Shown here one piece after another: positions 1 through 11,983 of a DNA stretch of 64,000 bases (the first letter of the stretch is position 1; each line of letters starts with the position of its first letter). The notes beneath the pieces were generated by a model. It was given only the letters and a program-made list of their open reading frames with translations, had not been told where the DNA came from and ran no database searches. The position numbers were made by a program, and so were the translations under genes. This DNA is from Eutypella sp. D-1 (Eukaryota > Ascomycota > Sordariomycetes > Xylariales > Diatrypaceae). The DNA lies in the NCBI GenBank assembly GCA_023313575.1, contig JAJTTP010000001.1:558001-622000 (forward strand), read 5' to 3'.

Positions 1-1266
1 GAAGGCCGCAAGTTCAGAGTAATCATCATCATACCCGCTATTCCCGGATTTGCTGGTGACCTTCGCGATGACGCCGCAATCGGTACACGTGCGATCATGG
101 ACTATCAGTACAAATCAATCTGCCGCGGCGAACACTCGATCATGGAGCAAATCCGTGCACAGGGCGTAGATCCGACGCAGCACATATTCGTTTTCAATTT
201 ACGAAGCTACGACCGTCTCAACAGAACCCCCGCCGTCATAAAGCAGGAGGAAGAGTCGGGTGTCAAGTACCACGAAGTCCAACGCGCTGAAGCGGAGGAA
301 ATCATGGGTGAAGGTATTCACGGTAGTGCTGACGTGGAAGGAGAGCGGGAGGAGCACATGGGCAAAAGCGACCAGCAGAACCAGATCGACAACAGTCCGA
401 AAAACCTAGATGCCAAGCGTCGATTCGAAGAAGCGAAGCAAGACGGCCAGGACTGCCAATCTTCATGCAGCGTTGCGCATCACGCCATGGCCGGTGCAGG
501 GAAGCTGGTCGACGAGCTCTGGGAGGGAGATGCGGAAGATGAGGTTCAGAACTGGATCCAAGAAGAGCTATACATCCACGCCAAGCTGCTTATCGTAGAC
601 GACCGTATCGTGGTCTGTGGCTCAAGTAACCTCAACGACCGAAGCCAGGAGGGCCACCACGATAGCGAGCTCGCTATAGTAATGGAAGACACGGATAAGA
701 TCGATAGTGTCATGGATGGCCAACCAATTAAAGCGGGAAGACATGCCGCTACTCTCCGACGATACCTGTGGAGGGAACACTTGGGCCTACTCCCATCTCA
801 GCCGATGGATGCAGGCGACGATCCGAATGCTCAGCCGCCAGGCAAGGACTCGCCTAATGACCCGTGGGACCGGGACGACACCTACAAGTTTGTTGAGGAT
901 CCGATGAGCGAGGACCTGTGGAATATGTGGACAAGCAGTGCAACGAAAAATACTGAAGTATTCCGGCACCTGTTCCACGCGGATCCCGACGACTTTGGTA
1001 AGTGGTGAATGGTGCACGGGATTGGCTAGGGTGTCGCTAACCGAATTACAGTGAAAACATTCGAAGACTACGACAATTTCCTACCCCCGAAGGGAGTGAA
1101 AGCTGGTCACATCTTCGATAAGTTCCAGCCACCCCAAGGTATCCGCGAAAGATTGGACGAGATCAAAGGCCATCTGGTGTGGATGCCCTTGGACTATTTG
1201 AAAGATGCTGAGATGGCCGAAACTGGTCTTCAGGTGAACTCATGGACTGAAAGCGTATACACCTAA
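1..1266 (+). CDS. Phospholipase D, C-terminal part (5' end outside window)
   Basis: The frame is open from base 1. Exons are <1-997 and 1052-1266, separated by a 54-bp GT-AG intron (gtaagt...ttacag); together they give the last 403 residues. The second catalytic HKD motif is visible near base 571 (IHAKLLIVDD followed by GSSNLNDRS); the first HKD motif must lie upstream. A charged, poorly conserved insert precedes it, and the protein ends with a conserved-looking tail (GLQVNSWTESVYT), typical of eukaryotic PLD1/Spo14-type enzymes. Such enzymes hydrolyse phosphatidylcholine to phosphatidic acid and choline at membranes and act in secretion and signalling. PX/PH domains expected at the N-terminus cannot be checked here. 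Family assignment is secure; the exact paralogue is inferred. Confidence 0.9.
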
Positions 1267-2459
1267 CCACGGTAAGGTTTTCAGATCCTGGTCAGCATCG
1301 CTTGGGTTGGAGTTCATGGTAGGGCTGTTTTGGGTAACGGGGCCTGGTAGGGTTTAAGTGGAATATGATAGGAAATCGGGAAAGGTGCTTTATGAGGTCC
1401 TCATACTACTTAATTCTTGGCATAAAATTAAAGCAGTCCTGAAACAGATGCCACTTGAACATGCGATCAAGTTCTTACTCAGGCGCCAAGAGATCGATCC
1501 TCCACCATAATACTTAAGTAACAGATCCTCGGAAAGCCCCCTCAACTCTGGTCTCCACCATCCCGAGTCAGTTAGGTCGTGTCATTGTCTTCCACTATGT
1601 ATCAATGAATTCGCATCCACGTAGTACTATTCTCAACCGCGCACGCACATACGAGTACGATCACGAGCGTCTCAGCACCCCCTGACTTTGACTCTTAGCT
1701 AGCCCAGCCCTGCGAAGGAAAATGTACGGCATGTAAAACGGTTAGGATTAGAACGAGCTAACGCGATTACGAATACCATAGCGGCGGGTCGCATTTGGGA
1801 ATTCACAAATTAAGAAAATACAGCATTGTTTGCTACGCCTAAAATCAATTTGTTATACTGTTGATTGGTTAGAATTAGCCGTATTTCACGAATTACAATG
1901 TAGAGAAAACGTAATGATTGGCAATCGAGTAGGCTGGGACGCAATAGCAAGTGTCTGCCTGGAGTCCAACTCCGGCGTCCGCGGTGCCCGTGATGCTCCG
2001 CAGTGCCGCGGAAGCCGGCTGACCCACCCGGCCTAATTCATGGTACCGCTCCGCTCTAATACCCATCCCTATCCATCCCCACGGGTCAATTCGCGGAAGC
2101 CTACGACGATGTTGAATAGCTAGTGCATCATTGGTCGAAAGTTTATGACCTGACACGTCTGCTTGACTTACTTACAACTTACAAGTGTTGAGGGAGGCTG
2201 AGCTACTTAGCAAATTCCGCGAAAGGACCTCACCGTGATAAGTTCAAAAGGCCAGGTTGGAAGCAATCCATCTTGACAATTCTTTTCCCCGGTATATAAG
2301 TCGTGTTCAGATCACATGAAAATGGCACCTCCTGCATTGTTGCGTGAATCATCAGATTCTCAGTTATCAGAGAAAACATATCCTCGTCGAAGCAAAAAAG
2401 AAGTACAGCCATCGTTACTTATGCGCTGCACTAGTTTATTTTCCAGCTCACGATCAAGT
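1267..2459. other. Intergenic, PLD to CYP505
   Basis: No convincing coding signal on either strand. The left part is the 3' flank of the phospholipase gene; the right part is the leader of the P450 gene with a TATA element. Confidence 0.6.
2293..2300 (+). promoter_or_regulatory. TATA box of the CYP505 gene
   Basis: TATATAAG lies 167 bp upstream of the ATG at 2460. It is only about 20 bp upstream of the in-frame ATG at 2316, which makes 2316 an unlikely start and supports 2460 (or 2421). Confidence 0.45.
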
Positions 2460-5400
2460 ATGGCGGTAGAACACAAGGATGAGTCCATTATCGAAATTCC
2501 CCAGCTGAAAGGCAGGTCAATTCCGTTCGTTGGTGTGTCAATGGTTCAGCCCGCTAACACATCGCAGGCGTGCCTTTCCTAGGCAACCTATTTGATATCG
2601 ACCTAGACATGCCCAGCCAGTCCGCGGCCGAGTTAGCAAAGCGGCCCGAGTTTAAGGAAATGATGTGTCTCTCAATCGCGGGGACTCGCCTCCTCTTCGT
2701 GAACACCGCGGCCCTGGTCGACGAGATCTGCGACGAGTCGAGATTCAGCAAGAAAGTCCATCTCGGCCTTGAGAAATTGAGGCCCGTAGTCGGCGATGGT
2801 CTCTTCACAGCTGATAACGATGCACCTAACTGGGGCATTGCGCACCGCATCCTGATGCCCATATTCGGGCCCATGAAGATTAGGGAGATGCTACCGGAGA
2901 TGAAAGATGTCGCTTCACAAATGTGTTTAAAATGGTATGTCTCTAGCTCTACACACTAGAAGATAGAGGTTTGATGCTAATTAATCACGGGACAGGGCTC
3001 GTCATGGTGAAGCATATGATATCGACGTGTCTTCAGACTGCACCCGGCTCACATTGGATACCATCGCCTTGTGCACGATGGATTTCCGCTTCAATAGCTT
3101 CTATGACAGCAACACCATGCACCCCTTTGTCGACAGCATGCTCATAGCGCTGCGCGAGGCAGATATCCAGTCCAACATCCCCGACGTCATCGACTCCCTT
3201 CGTGTCAGATCCCACAAGAAGTACGAAAAGCACGTCAAGTCCATGCGCGAGATAGCCCAGGGGATCATAGAGCGACGCCGGGCACATCCCGTCGACGCTC
3301 CTGATCTGCTGAACTCTATGCTGAACGGGAAGGATCCCCAGACCGGGCACGGCATGACGGATGAGTCCATCGTCAACAACATGGTCACGTTCTTGATCGC
3401 GGGCCACGAGACGACTTCCGGGATGTTGTCTTTCGCCCTTTACCGCATGCTGACACATCCGTTGACACTTGAAAAGGCACGGCGGGAAGTGGATGAGGTC
3501 GCCGGTACCAAGCCACTTACCAACGAGCATCTCGCCAAGCTACCATATCTCAATGCCGTATTACGCGAAACTCTCCGTCTGCATCCTACAGCCCCCGCTT
3601 TCGGGGTGACCACGATGAAGGACGACGTGATTGGCGGGAAATACAGAGTGAAGGCCGGTGAGGTGATCTTCGCTCATCTCCTCGCCACGCAGACCGATGA
3701 GTCGGTGTACGGAGCGGACGCGCAGACGTTCAAGCCGGAGCGCATGCTCGACGAGAACTTCAACAAGCTCCCCAAGGGCGCCTGGAAGCCGTTCGGAAAT
3801 GGGATGAGGGGGTGTATCGGGCGTCCGTTCGCGTGGCAGGAGGCGCTGCTGGTCCTCGCCATGATCCTGCAGAACTTCGACCTGGAGATGGCGGATCGGA
3901 ACTACAAGCTGAAGATCAAGGAGACCCTGACGCTCAAGCCCGACGGCTTCAAGATGCGGGCTAAGCTGAGGCACTGCACCGATGCGACCGACCTGGCCAC
4001 AGTCTTACAGTCGGGCACTAGTGCAACGACCGCTCCGAAGAAGTCCCCAGCCGCTTCCACCAATGGCCTTACGACTGATGCGAAGCCTATCTCTCTTTTC
4101 TATGGTTCGAACACTGGAACATGTGAGGTACTAGCACGGCATCTAGCCAGAGACGCCACTGCGAAGGGGTTCTCCGCAGAACCCATCGCACCCTTAGACT
4201 CTGCAACCAAGAATCTACCATCAGATAGGCCAGTAGTCATTCTGACGGCATCTTATGATGGTCAGCCCGCCGATAACGCGGGGCAATTCGTCAGGTGGCT
4301 TAAGTCGCTCGACGCTGAATCCCAACCTCTCAAGGGTGTCTCCTACGCCGTCTTTGGGTGTGGCCATCGCGACTGGCCCGCGACGCTCTTCCGCATCCCA
4401 AAGCTCATCGACGAACTTCTCCAGAAGGCAGGCGCCAAGCGGCTAGCCGAGATCGGCACGGCCGACTCGGCCGTGAGCGACCTGGTCTCCGATCTGGATG
4501 ACTGGTCTCAACGTCTGCTGTGGCCGGCGCTGGGATACTCCAGCAACAATACCGAGGAAGAGAGCATAATCCAAACCCTACTCCAAGTCAACGTCTCCCA
4601 GCCGCGCCGTCTCGAGACGCACGAGAACCTCGTTGAGGCCACCGTGACTAGCTCGTACACAATCACTCGGCCCGACGCGAGAGTGAGGAAGCACCATCTC
4701 GAGCTAGAGCTTCCACAGGGGACGCGGTACGAGGCCGGAGATCACTTGGTTGTCCTGCCTACGAACCCCAAGGCGACGGTGAAGCGAGCGCTGGCACGCT
4801 TCCGCCTGTCTTGGGACTCCGTGGTCAGCACCACGGGCGACCACAAGCTGCCGAAGCAGGACTCTATCACTGCATCCGAGCTTCTCAGCTCCTATACCGA
4901 ACTCGCACAAACTGCGACACCGAAAGTGAGTCTTCGCCGCCCCACCTTTCCCGCTTCTGTACAAAGACATTTTATACTGACCCACAATAACAGGATATCC
5001 GCGTGCTCGCGGCCGCTACTACGGACGAGAAGACACGCGAGGAGCTGCAGCGGCTATCCGGGGAATCTTTCGAGCGGGAGGTCCGGGAGCCGCGGACTTC
5101 TCTCCTCGATATCCTCGAGCGTTTCCCCGGCATCTCGCTCTCTTTCGGCACGTTCCTCGCGCTGCTGCCCGCCATGCGGATGCGCACGTACTCCATATCC
5201 TCAGCTCCCTCGACGACGGCCGGGGGCAACGTGTCCCTCTCCCTGACCTTCTCCGTCCTGGACCAACCGCCGCGGTCGGGCTCACGGGCCTGCTTCCTAG
5301 GCGTTGCGTCCAACTATCTCGCTGACCTCACCAGCGGCGACGTCCTCTACGTTGGCGTGAGGAAGTCCCGCGACGCCTTCTGCCTCCCCAGCGATGCCGC

Positions 5401-5878
5401 GACCCCCATCGTCATGGTGGCTGCCGGCACGGGCTACGCTCCGTTCCGGGGCTTTGTCCAGGAACTCAGAGTACGTCGCCAGTCTGGCGGCATTGATGCC
5501 CCGGCGGGCCCGCCCGCCACGCTCTTCTTCGGGTGCCGGGGACCCGAGGACGATATCTACCGCGAGGAGCTGGACGAGGCAGAGCGCGATGGCGTCGTCA
5601 GGGTCATCAGGGCGTACAGCCGGAGTCCTGTCGCCGGTGTAGTCGTCGGTCATGTGCAGGAGGCATTGAAACGCCACGGAGACGACCTCGCGGCGTTGTG
5701 GAGGTCAGAGGCTAAGTTTTTCGTCTGTGGCAACACTAAGATGGCCGGTGACGTAAAGGCCGTGGTGCGGGACGCCGCCCGGTCGGCTACTGGGGCACAG
5801 CTAGTACCTGGTGATGACGCTGTTGCGTGGTTCTCCCAGTTCGAGCCGGATCGATATGTTGCGGAGATATTTGCATGA
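2460..5878 (+). CDS. Self-sufficient cytochrome P450:NADPH-P450 reductase fusion (CYP505 / P450foxy type)
   Basis: Exons are 2460-2511, 2568-2934, 2996-4925 and 4994-5878 (1077 aa, normal for the family). The P450 half shows the I-helix AGHETTS, the ExxR helix (ETLR) and the heme-cysteine loop FGNGMRGCIG. It is followed by a flavodoxin-like FMN domain (FYGSNTGTCE) and a FAD/NADPH domain (RTYSISSAP, GTGYAPFRGF, FFGCRGP). Family members hydroxylate fatty acids near the omega end, taking electrons from NADPH through the fused reductase, as in bacterial P450BM3. Intron 1 appears to have a GC donor: splicing 2511 to 2568 gives ...QLKGVPFLGN, exactly the family pattern, whereas the GT alternative would be only 35 bp. 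Introns 2 and 3 are ordinary (61 and 68 bp). The start at 2460 is preferred because of the TATA position. The gene sits alone in gene-poor DNA. Confidence 0.93.
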
Positions 5879-7967
5879 TCATCAGGTTGTAATTGTCGGT
5901 TGGGTGGTTATGATAGAATTTCATTTGTTACAGGCATGGTCTCTGGGTTAATATACTATGTTTTATAAGAATTGAATAGATGCATAGATTATAATACACG
6001 TTTTGTCACTTAAGTTCTTGTGGGTCCACCCCTATTCCATTGTCGAAACCAAATTTTAGCTTCGCCTTACAACAGACCGCTTAACTGGAGTTATTGGATA
6101 ATCACCTCTAGAATGTCCTATTCGTCAGCTGATCCATGACCTTTAGGTAGTCTTCTTAATTGAAGATTCCCTAGCTTGCGGTGTTCGAATTACAAAGGAG
6201 AGGTGTCGTTTCTCGAAGTGCTGAATCTCAGAATATAGCCTCCAAAATAGCAAGTCGGTATAATCCATCTAATATCATTGCTTACGGAGTATCTAGACGC
6301 TACTAGAATTGCCGCAAGTCCATACTATCCAGGTAATGCTAGTCTGGTGAATATGGTGTTGTGATGAGTAACGGCAATCACAACATTGAGGTATCATTGG
6401 CTACTTCCCATCCTACGATTACTGACCCCTATCCAGAAGACGCCCGAAGGAGTATATTGACTTCACAATATACCGAAACTCTCATCAAATTCTAACACTC
6501 TCCCAGAGAACTATAGCATGGAAAAAGTTGGCTTCGCGAGGATATTTCCATCCGATATGTGTGTTACCTTGTATTTTATTCTATAATAAACAATATTCAA
6601 CAGTCTCGTGGCGTTTAAGGAGCCAGTGCAAATGTGGCCTAAGCTGAGTCCCTCTTAACTACAAATAGCTTGGTTCTCTTATGCTGACGTCAAAGACATT
6701 TGAGACTGCATTGTATAAAGTTGGCCATGCACTAGAGTCAGATTACAATCACCTTCAGCCATGAATGCGCCAGTGGCGTCTGTGATTGCGGCCATGGATC
6801 TCATATTAATCTTTATGGCACTCGAATTTCTACTAATCACCCTCATGACCCCCATTACCAAGCGCGATACACTGTTTCAAAAGGGACCTGAGTAGTTGAC
6901 AATTACCGACTCATCTCTGAGGTTTTGATAAAAAGGGTGTTTGTAGTGACAACATCTAATTAAATGTCTCGCTGTCGAGGACATATCTTATTGAAGTCCA
7001 GTATCTAGAAATAGTTTCGGGTACAGGGGCAAGCTACTTCTAGTATTTAAGGGCGTCGGTCATGGCTACAGTCGCTTGCTTACTCAGACCAAAAATGCAC
7101 TTAACTAAATTCTGCCTGCATGCCAAATCGTGTAACTATCTACGAACCCATAGTTCCCGCCGCATCCAACGTTGCATCCGTTCACCTCCTAGCCCAATTC
7201 GGCTACCTCGCCCTGAGCCTCGACCTGACCAAATCCGGGCCGCGAGAAATCAAGCATCTTAGATCAGCCTTATACCCCTATATCGCCCCACTAGCGCATT
7301 CACGACAACATCTATGATTCCATGCTGCAATCCATCTTTCCAGGAACGGAAGGTCTCAAGCCAGGTCATTGGTATTCCAGATGGTCCAGACTCGGCCCTG
7401 TGGGTAATTCCGCTAATACCATCAGTAAGCCCTCAAGTCAATCATTGAACTGCCTTGGTGAGCATCATTGTTTCATGGCAATGTGGCATGGATTTGAGCG
7501 ATTTATCGAGGAATATAGAGTTGGGATACTAGTTGTAGTTAGGCATGTATCACTGCATGTCAAAAGCCAAGATGCGTCTCGCGAGGTGTGCCCTATTGTA
7601 ATCATTTCTATATTACCCTTTCTTTCCCCCAAAGTTTCGGTGAAGATTTGATGTAGATTCTGACATCTTACCCCTTAGCTGCTATTGGCTGTCCTATGAA
7701 GTATAGCAATCCTGATGTAAGAGTAGAGTCGCTATGTATTATGTAATTAGGTAAGACTATACCATGGCTCGGCTTGCTTTTATATATCTATCAGTAGACA
7801 CTGAATTCCCGTCTATTCCGGCTCGAGGGGCGTTCCTGTACGTAAGATTAAAGCGCAAGCCACTACTACCACAGTAATCCAGGCGGGAATAAGACTATAG
7901 AAATTCCCTGCTTAACTCCTAGCCTTGGTCACAGTAGAGACTGACAAGGCTGTGGCTCTAGGACGTT
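5879..7967. other. Gene-poor stretch
   Basis: Rather AT-rich. Only short open stretches occur, including frames starting at 7120 and 7322 that match nothing I recognise. A 44-codon hydrophobic ORF at 6761 is listed separately. Confidence 0.5.
6761..6895 (+). CDS. Tiny membrane-peptide ORF, possibly a gene fragment
   Basis: ATG to TAG, 44 codons. The peptide starts MNAPVASVIAAMDLILIF and carries one strongly hydrophobic segment followed by a basic/polar tail, the layout of a single-pass membrane peptide or the first segment of a lost transporter-like gene. No family is recognised. It is close enough to chance that I give it low weight. Confidence 0.2.
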   Translation: MNAPVASVIAAMDLILIFMALEFLLITLMTPITKRDTLFQKGPE

Positions 7968-8324
7968 CTAGTCCTCTTGGCTGAGATTATCGCAAAGTCT
8001 TACCATGCGCTCCTGACCTTGTTTTTTCATCAGTACGTGCTGGAATAGGCAACTACGAATGAGGACGGCCCCGGAGACCGACACGGCCAGGAATTGTACC
8101 TGAAGACAGTCATCAGTGGTGAATAGTAAAGAAATCAAGGTGAACAACGCAAAATACGTCATGAACGGCTTCAAAGGCCGTAATTACTCAGGAGAGACAC
8201 GAAATATGCTGTAGTCTGATACATTCTCTGGCTTCATGAAGTTGAAGTTGACGCCTTGGATAATCTGAATCAAGAGAATCAGGACGTTTCTTTCTGAGGT
8301 GATCACGAAGCGGCCGACTGAATG
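7968..8324 (-). pseudogene. Fragment of a multi-pass membrane protein gene with an in-frame stop
   Basis: Reading leftwards from about 8324, one frame stays protein-like for 119 codons apart from one TAA at 8186-8184. Before the stop it reads ...SERNVLILLIQIIQGVNF and ...YSIFRVSPE; after it, hydrophobic segments (MTYFALFTLISLLF, VQFLAVSVSGAVLI) continue in the same frame. A start codon and 5' exons are not seen. The continued reading frame on both sides of the stop suggests a recently inactivated gene. The family is not identified; a UbiA-like or other integral membrane enzyme is possible but unproven. Confidence 0.35.
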
Positions 8325-8462
8325 GAAAAGAAGGGAGGGCGGTCCGGACCTCAAGCCATGATGGGAACTAGTCTCATGAACTTATTGCTTACTCCTGACC
8401 TCAACCCGCCGCATGCTTCTGAAGTCGTACGATGAGGTCCTATATACCCTGATATGATCAAG

Positions 8463-8470
8463 TATAAAAG
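8463..8470 (+). promoter_or_regulatory. TATA box of the secreted DPBB gene
   Basis: TATAAAAG lies 114 bp upstream of the ATG at 8584, a usual distance for a short fungal leader. Confidence 0.45.
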
Positions 8471-8583
8471 CTGAGCATGATCCCGTGTCCAGTGTCCTTC
8501 TGCTTCATCCAGATCATCCTCTCTACAGCAACTCTCAACACCACACAGGTCCATCAACCACGAAACAAAACAAAGCCATCGAC

Positions 8584-9012
8584 ATGTCTCCTCTTCTCAA
8601 GCTCCTCGCTGCTATTGCAGTCTCTGCCACTAGCGCTGTTGCCTACTCCGGCGATATGACTTACTACACTCCCGTGCGTATAACGAACCCCCCCCTCTAA
8701 TGCCAATCACCCTCATGAATTCTGCTAACGTTGTGGGAAAAGGGACTTGGAGCCTGTGGCCGTTTCAACACTGCGAACGATGCCGTGGTCGCCCTGTCTC
8801 CGGCGGAGTACGGCAATGACCCCAACCCCAACAACTCTCCCCAGTGTGGCAGATGGATCACCATCCGCGGCAATGGCCGCACCACCGCCGCCCAGGTAGT
8901 GGACAAGTGCCCTGGGTGTGCCAGCGGCTCCATCGACGTCTCTCCCGTCATCTTCGATGACATCGCACCCCTGAGCGTTGGGCGTGTTCAGGTCACCTGG
9001 GAATTCCAGTAG
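8584..9012 (+). CDS. Small secreted RlpA-like double-psi beta-barrel protein
   Basis: Exons are 8584-8673 and 8743-9012 (69-bp intron), 119 aa. The N-terminus is a classic signal peptide (MSPLLKLLAAIAVSATSAVA). The mature part begins YSGDMTYYTPGLGACG and contains SPQCGRWITI and VVDKCPGCASGSIDVS, the paired-cysteine pattern of barwin/expansin-like DPBB proteins of fungi. The domain lies at about residues 21-119 and fills the whole mature protein, with no cellulose-binding module. Homologues are extracellular; proposed roles are wall loosening or protein-protein contacts, and related proteins are sometimes labelled riboflavin-aldehyde-forming enzyme or plant-induced. The upstream in-frame ATG at 8485 would remove the signal peptide and is not used. 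Confidence 0.87.
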
Positions 9013-9703
9013 AGAGATGACCTCTCCCAAGCATCGCTGGTGTCATACAACAACAGCTCCAGCACGTCTAGGGATCGTGAGTGAATATGGTAGAATGAGG
9101 TCAAGGACTAGAGATTATAGAGATATTGCATGGAAGACGGGCCTGTGGACTTTGCAGCTAGCCATATAACTCATTTAACCTGGGTACATTCACTCACCTC
9201 AAGAACTGTATGGTTCGATCTATCATATACGTGACTAGGAATCTACGAATATTCTCCTTACCAAACACTGAGTAACAGCTGGAACAGCTATATTTGTTAA
9301 AGAAATCCACGTGCTGACATCATTGGTCTAGCATCAAAAATAGTGCTTATGGCGCATGGGTGAGTTTTTCCCCTGCCTTGGATCTGTGTAAGGGTATTAC
9401 AAATGCGCCACACTTAGCTCACCCTGTTCCTTAAGGGTCATATAACCCGACAGCTTGGCCAATACATCCGCTCTTATCGGTTTGTTTCCTTTCGGGCAAA
9501 GCTGGAGCCAAACTGGCTTGACTTTCGGGTGATATGAGGCAAATGGTTCACATATCCGTATGACACGCTTTCATGAAAGAAACCCAGTGTATAGATGAGA
9601 TGGGCGGTGCCATGCGCTTTCCTCGCCTCTGTTCGCATCATAAGCTACAGCTATTTACATATGAATACATGTTGAATTTTCCTTTTTATTCATGTTCCCG
9701 GCA
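9013..9703. other. Intergenic, convergent 3' flanks
   Basis: Lies between the stop codons of the secreted DPBB gene and PDX1, which are transcribed towards each other. No coding signal is seen. Confidence 0.6.
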
Positions 9704-10283
9704 TCACCAACCCCTGCCAGACATCTTCTGATCGGCCCTCATACTGCTGACGCTGATGCCGACCATAGCCTCGCCGAGGCCCTCGCTGCATTCGGCGAGC
9801 ACCTTGGGGTCTCGAAAGTGGGTGGTGGCCCTGACAATGGCCTTGGCGCGCTTGGCGGCGTCACCGGATTTGAAGATGCCGCTGCCGACGAAGACGCCGT
9901 CGCAGCCGAGCTGCATCATGAGAGCGGCGTCGGCGGGGGTAGCGACGCCTCCCGCGGCAAAGTTGACGACGGGCAGGCGGCCCAGCTCGGCGGTCTGCTT
10001 CAGCAGAGCAGCGTCACAGCCGAATTCGCGGGCCAGAGCGCGGATGGCGAGGTCGCCGCCCTCCTGCAGCGCGGCGCGGGCGCGCGCGATGTCGTGGTTC
10101 ACCTGGCGCATGTGCTTGACGGCCTCAACGACGTCGCCGGTGCCGGCCTCGCCCTTGGTGCGGATCATGGCGGCGCCCTCGGCGATGCGGCGCAGTGCTT
10201 CGGGGAGGTTGCGGCAGCCGCAGACGAAGGGGATGCCGAAGCCGGACTTCTCGACATGGAAGGCGTCGTCGGCCGGTGTGAGA

Positions 10284-10315
<32 letters not shown>

Positions 10316-10636
10316 AGCCTCGAGGATTTGGCACTCAACAAAGTGGCCGATGCGGGCCTTGGCCATGACGGGGATGGTCACGGCCTCCTGAATGCCCTTG
10401 ATCATGCCGGGGTCGGACATGCGCGCGACGCCGCCCTCGGCACGGATGTCCGCGGGCACGCGCTCCAGGGCCATGACAGCGCACGCTCCGGCCTCCTCGG
10501 CGATCCGGGCCTGCGCCGCGTCCGTGACGTCCATGATGACGCCGCCTTTCAGCATCTGTGCTAGCCCCGCCTTGACGGTGAACGACGACTTAGAAGCCGA
10601 GCCGTTGGCGGCACCTTGGGCGATCTCGTTGGTCAT
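9704..10636 (-). CDS. PDX1: Pyridoxal 5'-phosphate synthase, lyase subunit (PDX1/SNZ)
   Basis: Intronless, 310 aa, the standard length. This subunit condenses ribose 5-phosphate, glyceraldehyde 3-phosphate and ammonia into pyridoxal 5'-phosphate in the cytosol. The (beta/alpha)8-barrel signatures are present throughout: [20 protein letters not shown], the catalytic-lysine strand [13 protein letters not shown], the second lysine in [16 protein letters not shown], and the phosphate loop [19 protein letters not shown] with VGSGIFKS. Ammonia is supplied by PDX2, encoded divergently 1.35 kb to the right. The codons are strongly GC-biased at third positions, as in highly expressed genes, which also creates a long spurious antisense ORF. 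Identification is certain. Confidence 0.97.
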
Positions 10637-11983
10637 GATTGCGTTTTATATGCTCCGCTGCTGGGATATCCTGATAGGTGGAAGGGTTCGAGAACAAAAA
10701 TCGACGAACAAAAAAAAAGTGACTACTGTTCGGCTGGCTTCGGCTGAGCAAGAAGAGGCCGATAATAAGATAAGAAAAAAAAAGCTAGAAACAAATGATG
10801 AACCAGTGAAGAAACGGAACTATATAAGAGAACTGGCAACCTTATCCTCTGATAGAGAGAATATGAGTAATATGTGTAATATATACATGAATGTTGTCAC
10901 AATAAGGGCGTGTATCTGTAGAATTATATTCTCCTCCCCCACCCCCCTTTCCCCCCCTCCGCCTTCGAGGAAATTTTGCCGCCGGTGTGATTTCCCCAGG
11001 GTCCAAAAACTTATGTAAGTACTCGGCATACCGAGCACCCAGTACAACTACCACTGGTACACTATAGTTCGTTCCTCCAGTGTCGGATATACATTATAGG
11101 ATGTATATGCCGGCTTGAGCCGAAGTAGTGACCGGGTATTTTCTAGCGTGCGGTACCGTCACACGTTAGTCATATCTTCTCCATCGGCGTAGACTAAGAG
11201 TATTCAGGTGGTGAACTTTAATTCTCCAACGCAACCTCGGGTCCGGGAAGTCTTATTCGGGATTTGGTACTCAGGGGATACTTCTTCTCTAACAAGACCT
11301 CCAAGTTTCGAAGGTTTCAATGTTCCTTAAAATGCATGACACATCCATGCCCACTAGGTACAACCAACCTACAGCCGAAGCTACAGTACTGGGCAACTGG
11401 GTAAGGGATTTAGCGCCCGCCGAACTCGGGACTAGGAATCACTGGAAACAGTCACCGATAACGTCCCGACAACGCCTGGGAAAGCCTGGGAAAGCCTGGG
11501 AAGTAAAAATGTACGAGCCGTGTTATATCATTCCAATGCGGCATGCGACAGACATGCGACGAACGTTGATAGGCTGACCGCGGCAGCCCACGGGTAGCAT
11601 TGAAGTTCGGAAAGGCCCCACCTGGCAGCTGTAGCGCATCCATGGATAAGTAATTACCAAAGTTAGTAGATATCAGGCACAAGTGACGCCAGCCAGGTAC
11701 AGAGATATATCCATGTATGCGGAAAAAAACGACTCCTCCGTAACAAGCCGCCGCCGCCAGCTCGCAAAACACCGAATTCGCAACATCGTGATGATCGATG
11801 ACTATGTCATATTATATCATCACATGCGATATCCTTGACAACAACTACTGATCGAAAGTTTTTCTTCTTTTTTCTTTTTATTGTCCCCTCTATCTCTTCT
11901 CTTATTATCTGCTTGCTATCATTTCCTCTCCTATATACGGATGATACTACAAAACTTTCCGCGCAGTAGCAGTATCTGAGATC
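10637..11983. promoter_or_regulatory. Divergent intergenic region between PDX1 and PDX2
   Basis: 1.35 kb between two head-to-head vitamin B6 genes. It includes A-rich tracts (around 10710 and 10775), a C-rich run (around 10935) and a pyrimidine-rich leader just before PDX2 (11860-11900). It must hold both promoters; no specific operator is recognised and no gene is seen. Confidence 0.5.

Noticed and set aside
2533..2567. GT-AG alternative for CYP505 intron 1
   Set aside because: Only 35 bp long and adds residues absent from the family; the GC donor at 2512 gives the conserved junction.
3033..3530. 165-codon minus-strand ORF
   Set aside because: Lies within the P450 domain of the CYP505 gene on the opposite strand.
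9692..10564. 290-codon plus-strand ORF
   Set aside because: Antisense shadow of PDX1 caused by its GC-rich third positions; composition (Ala/Gly/Asp/Glu runs) is not protein-like.
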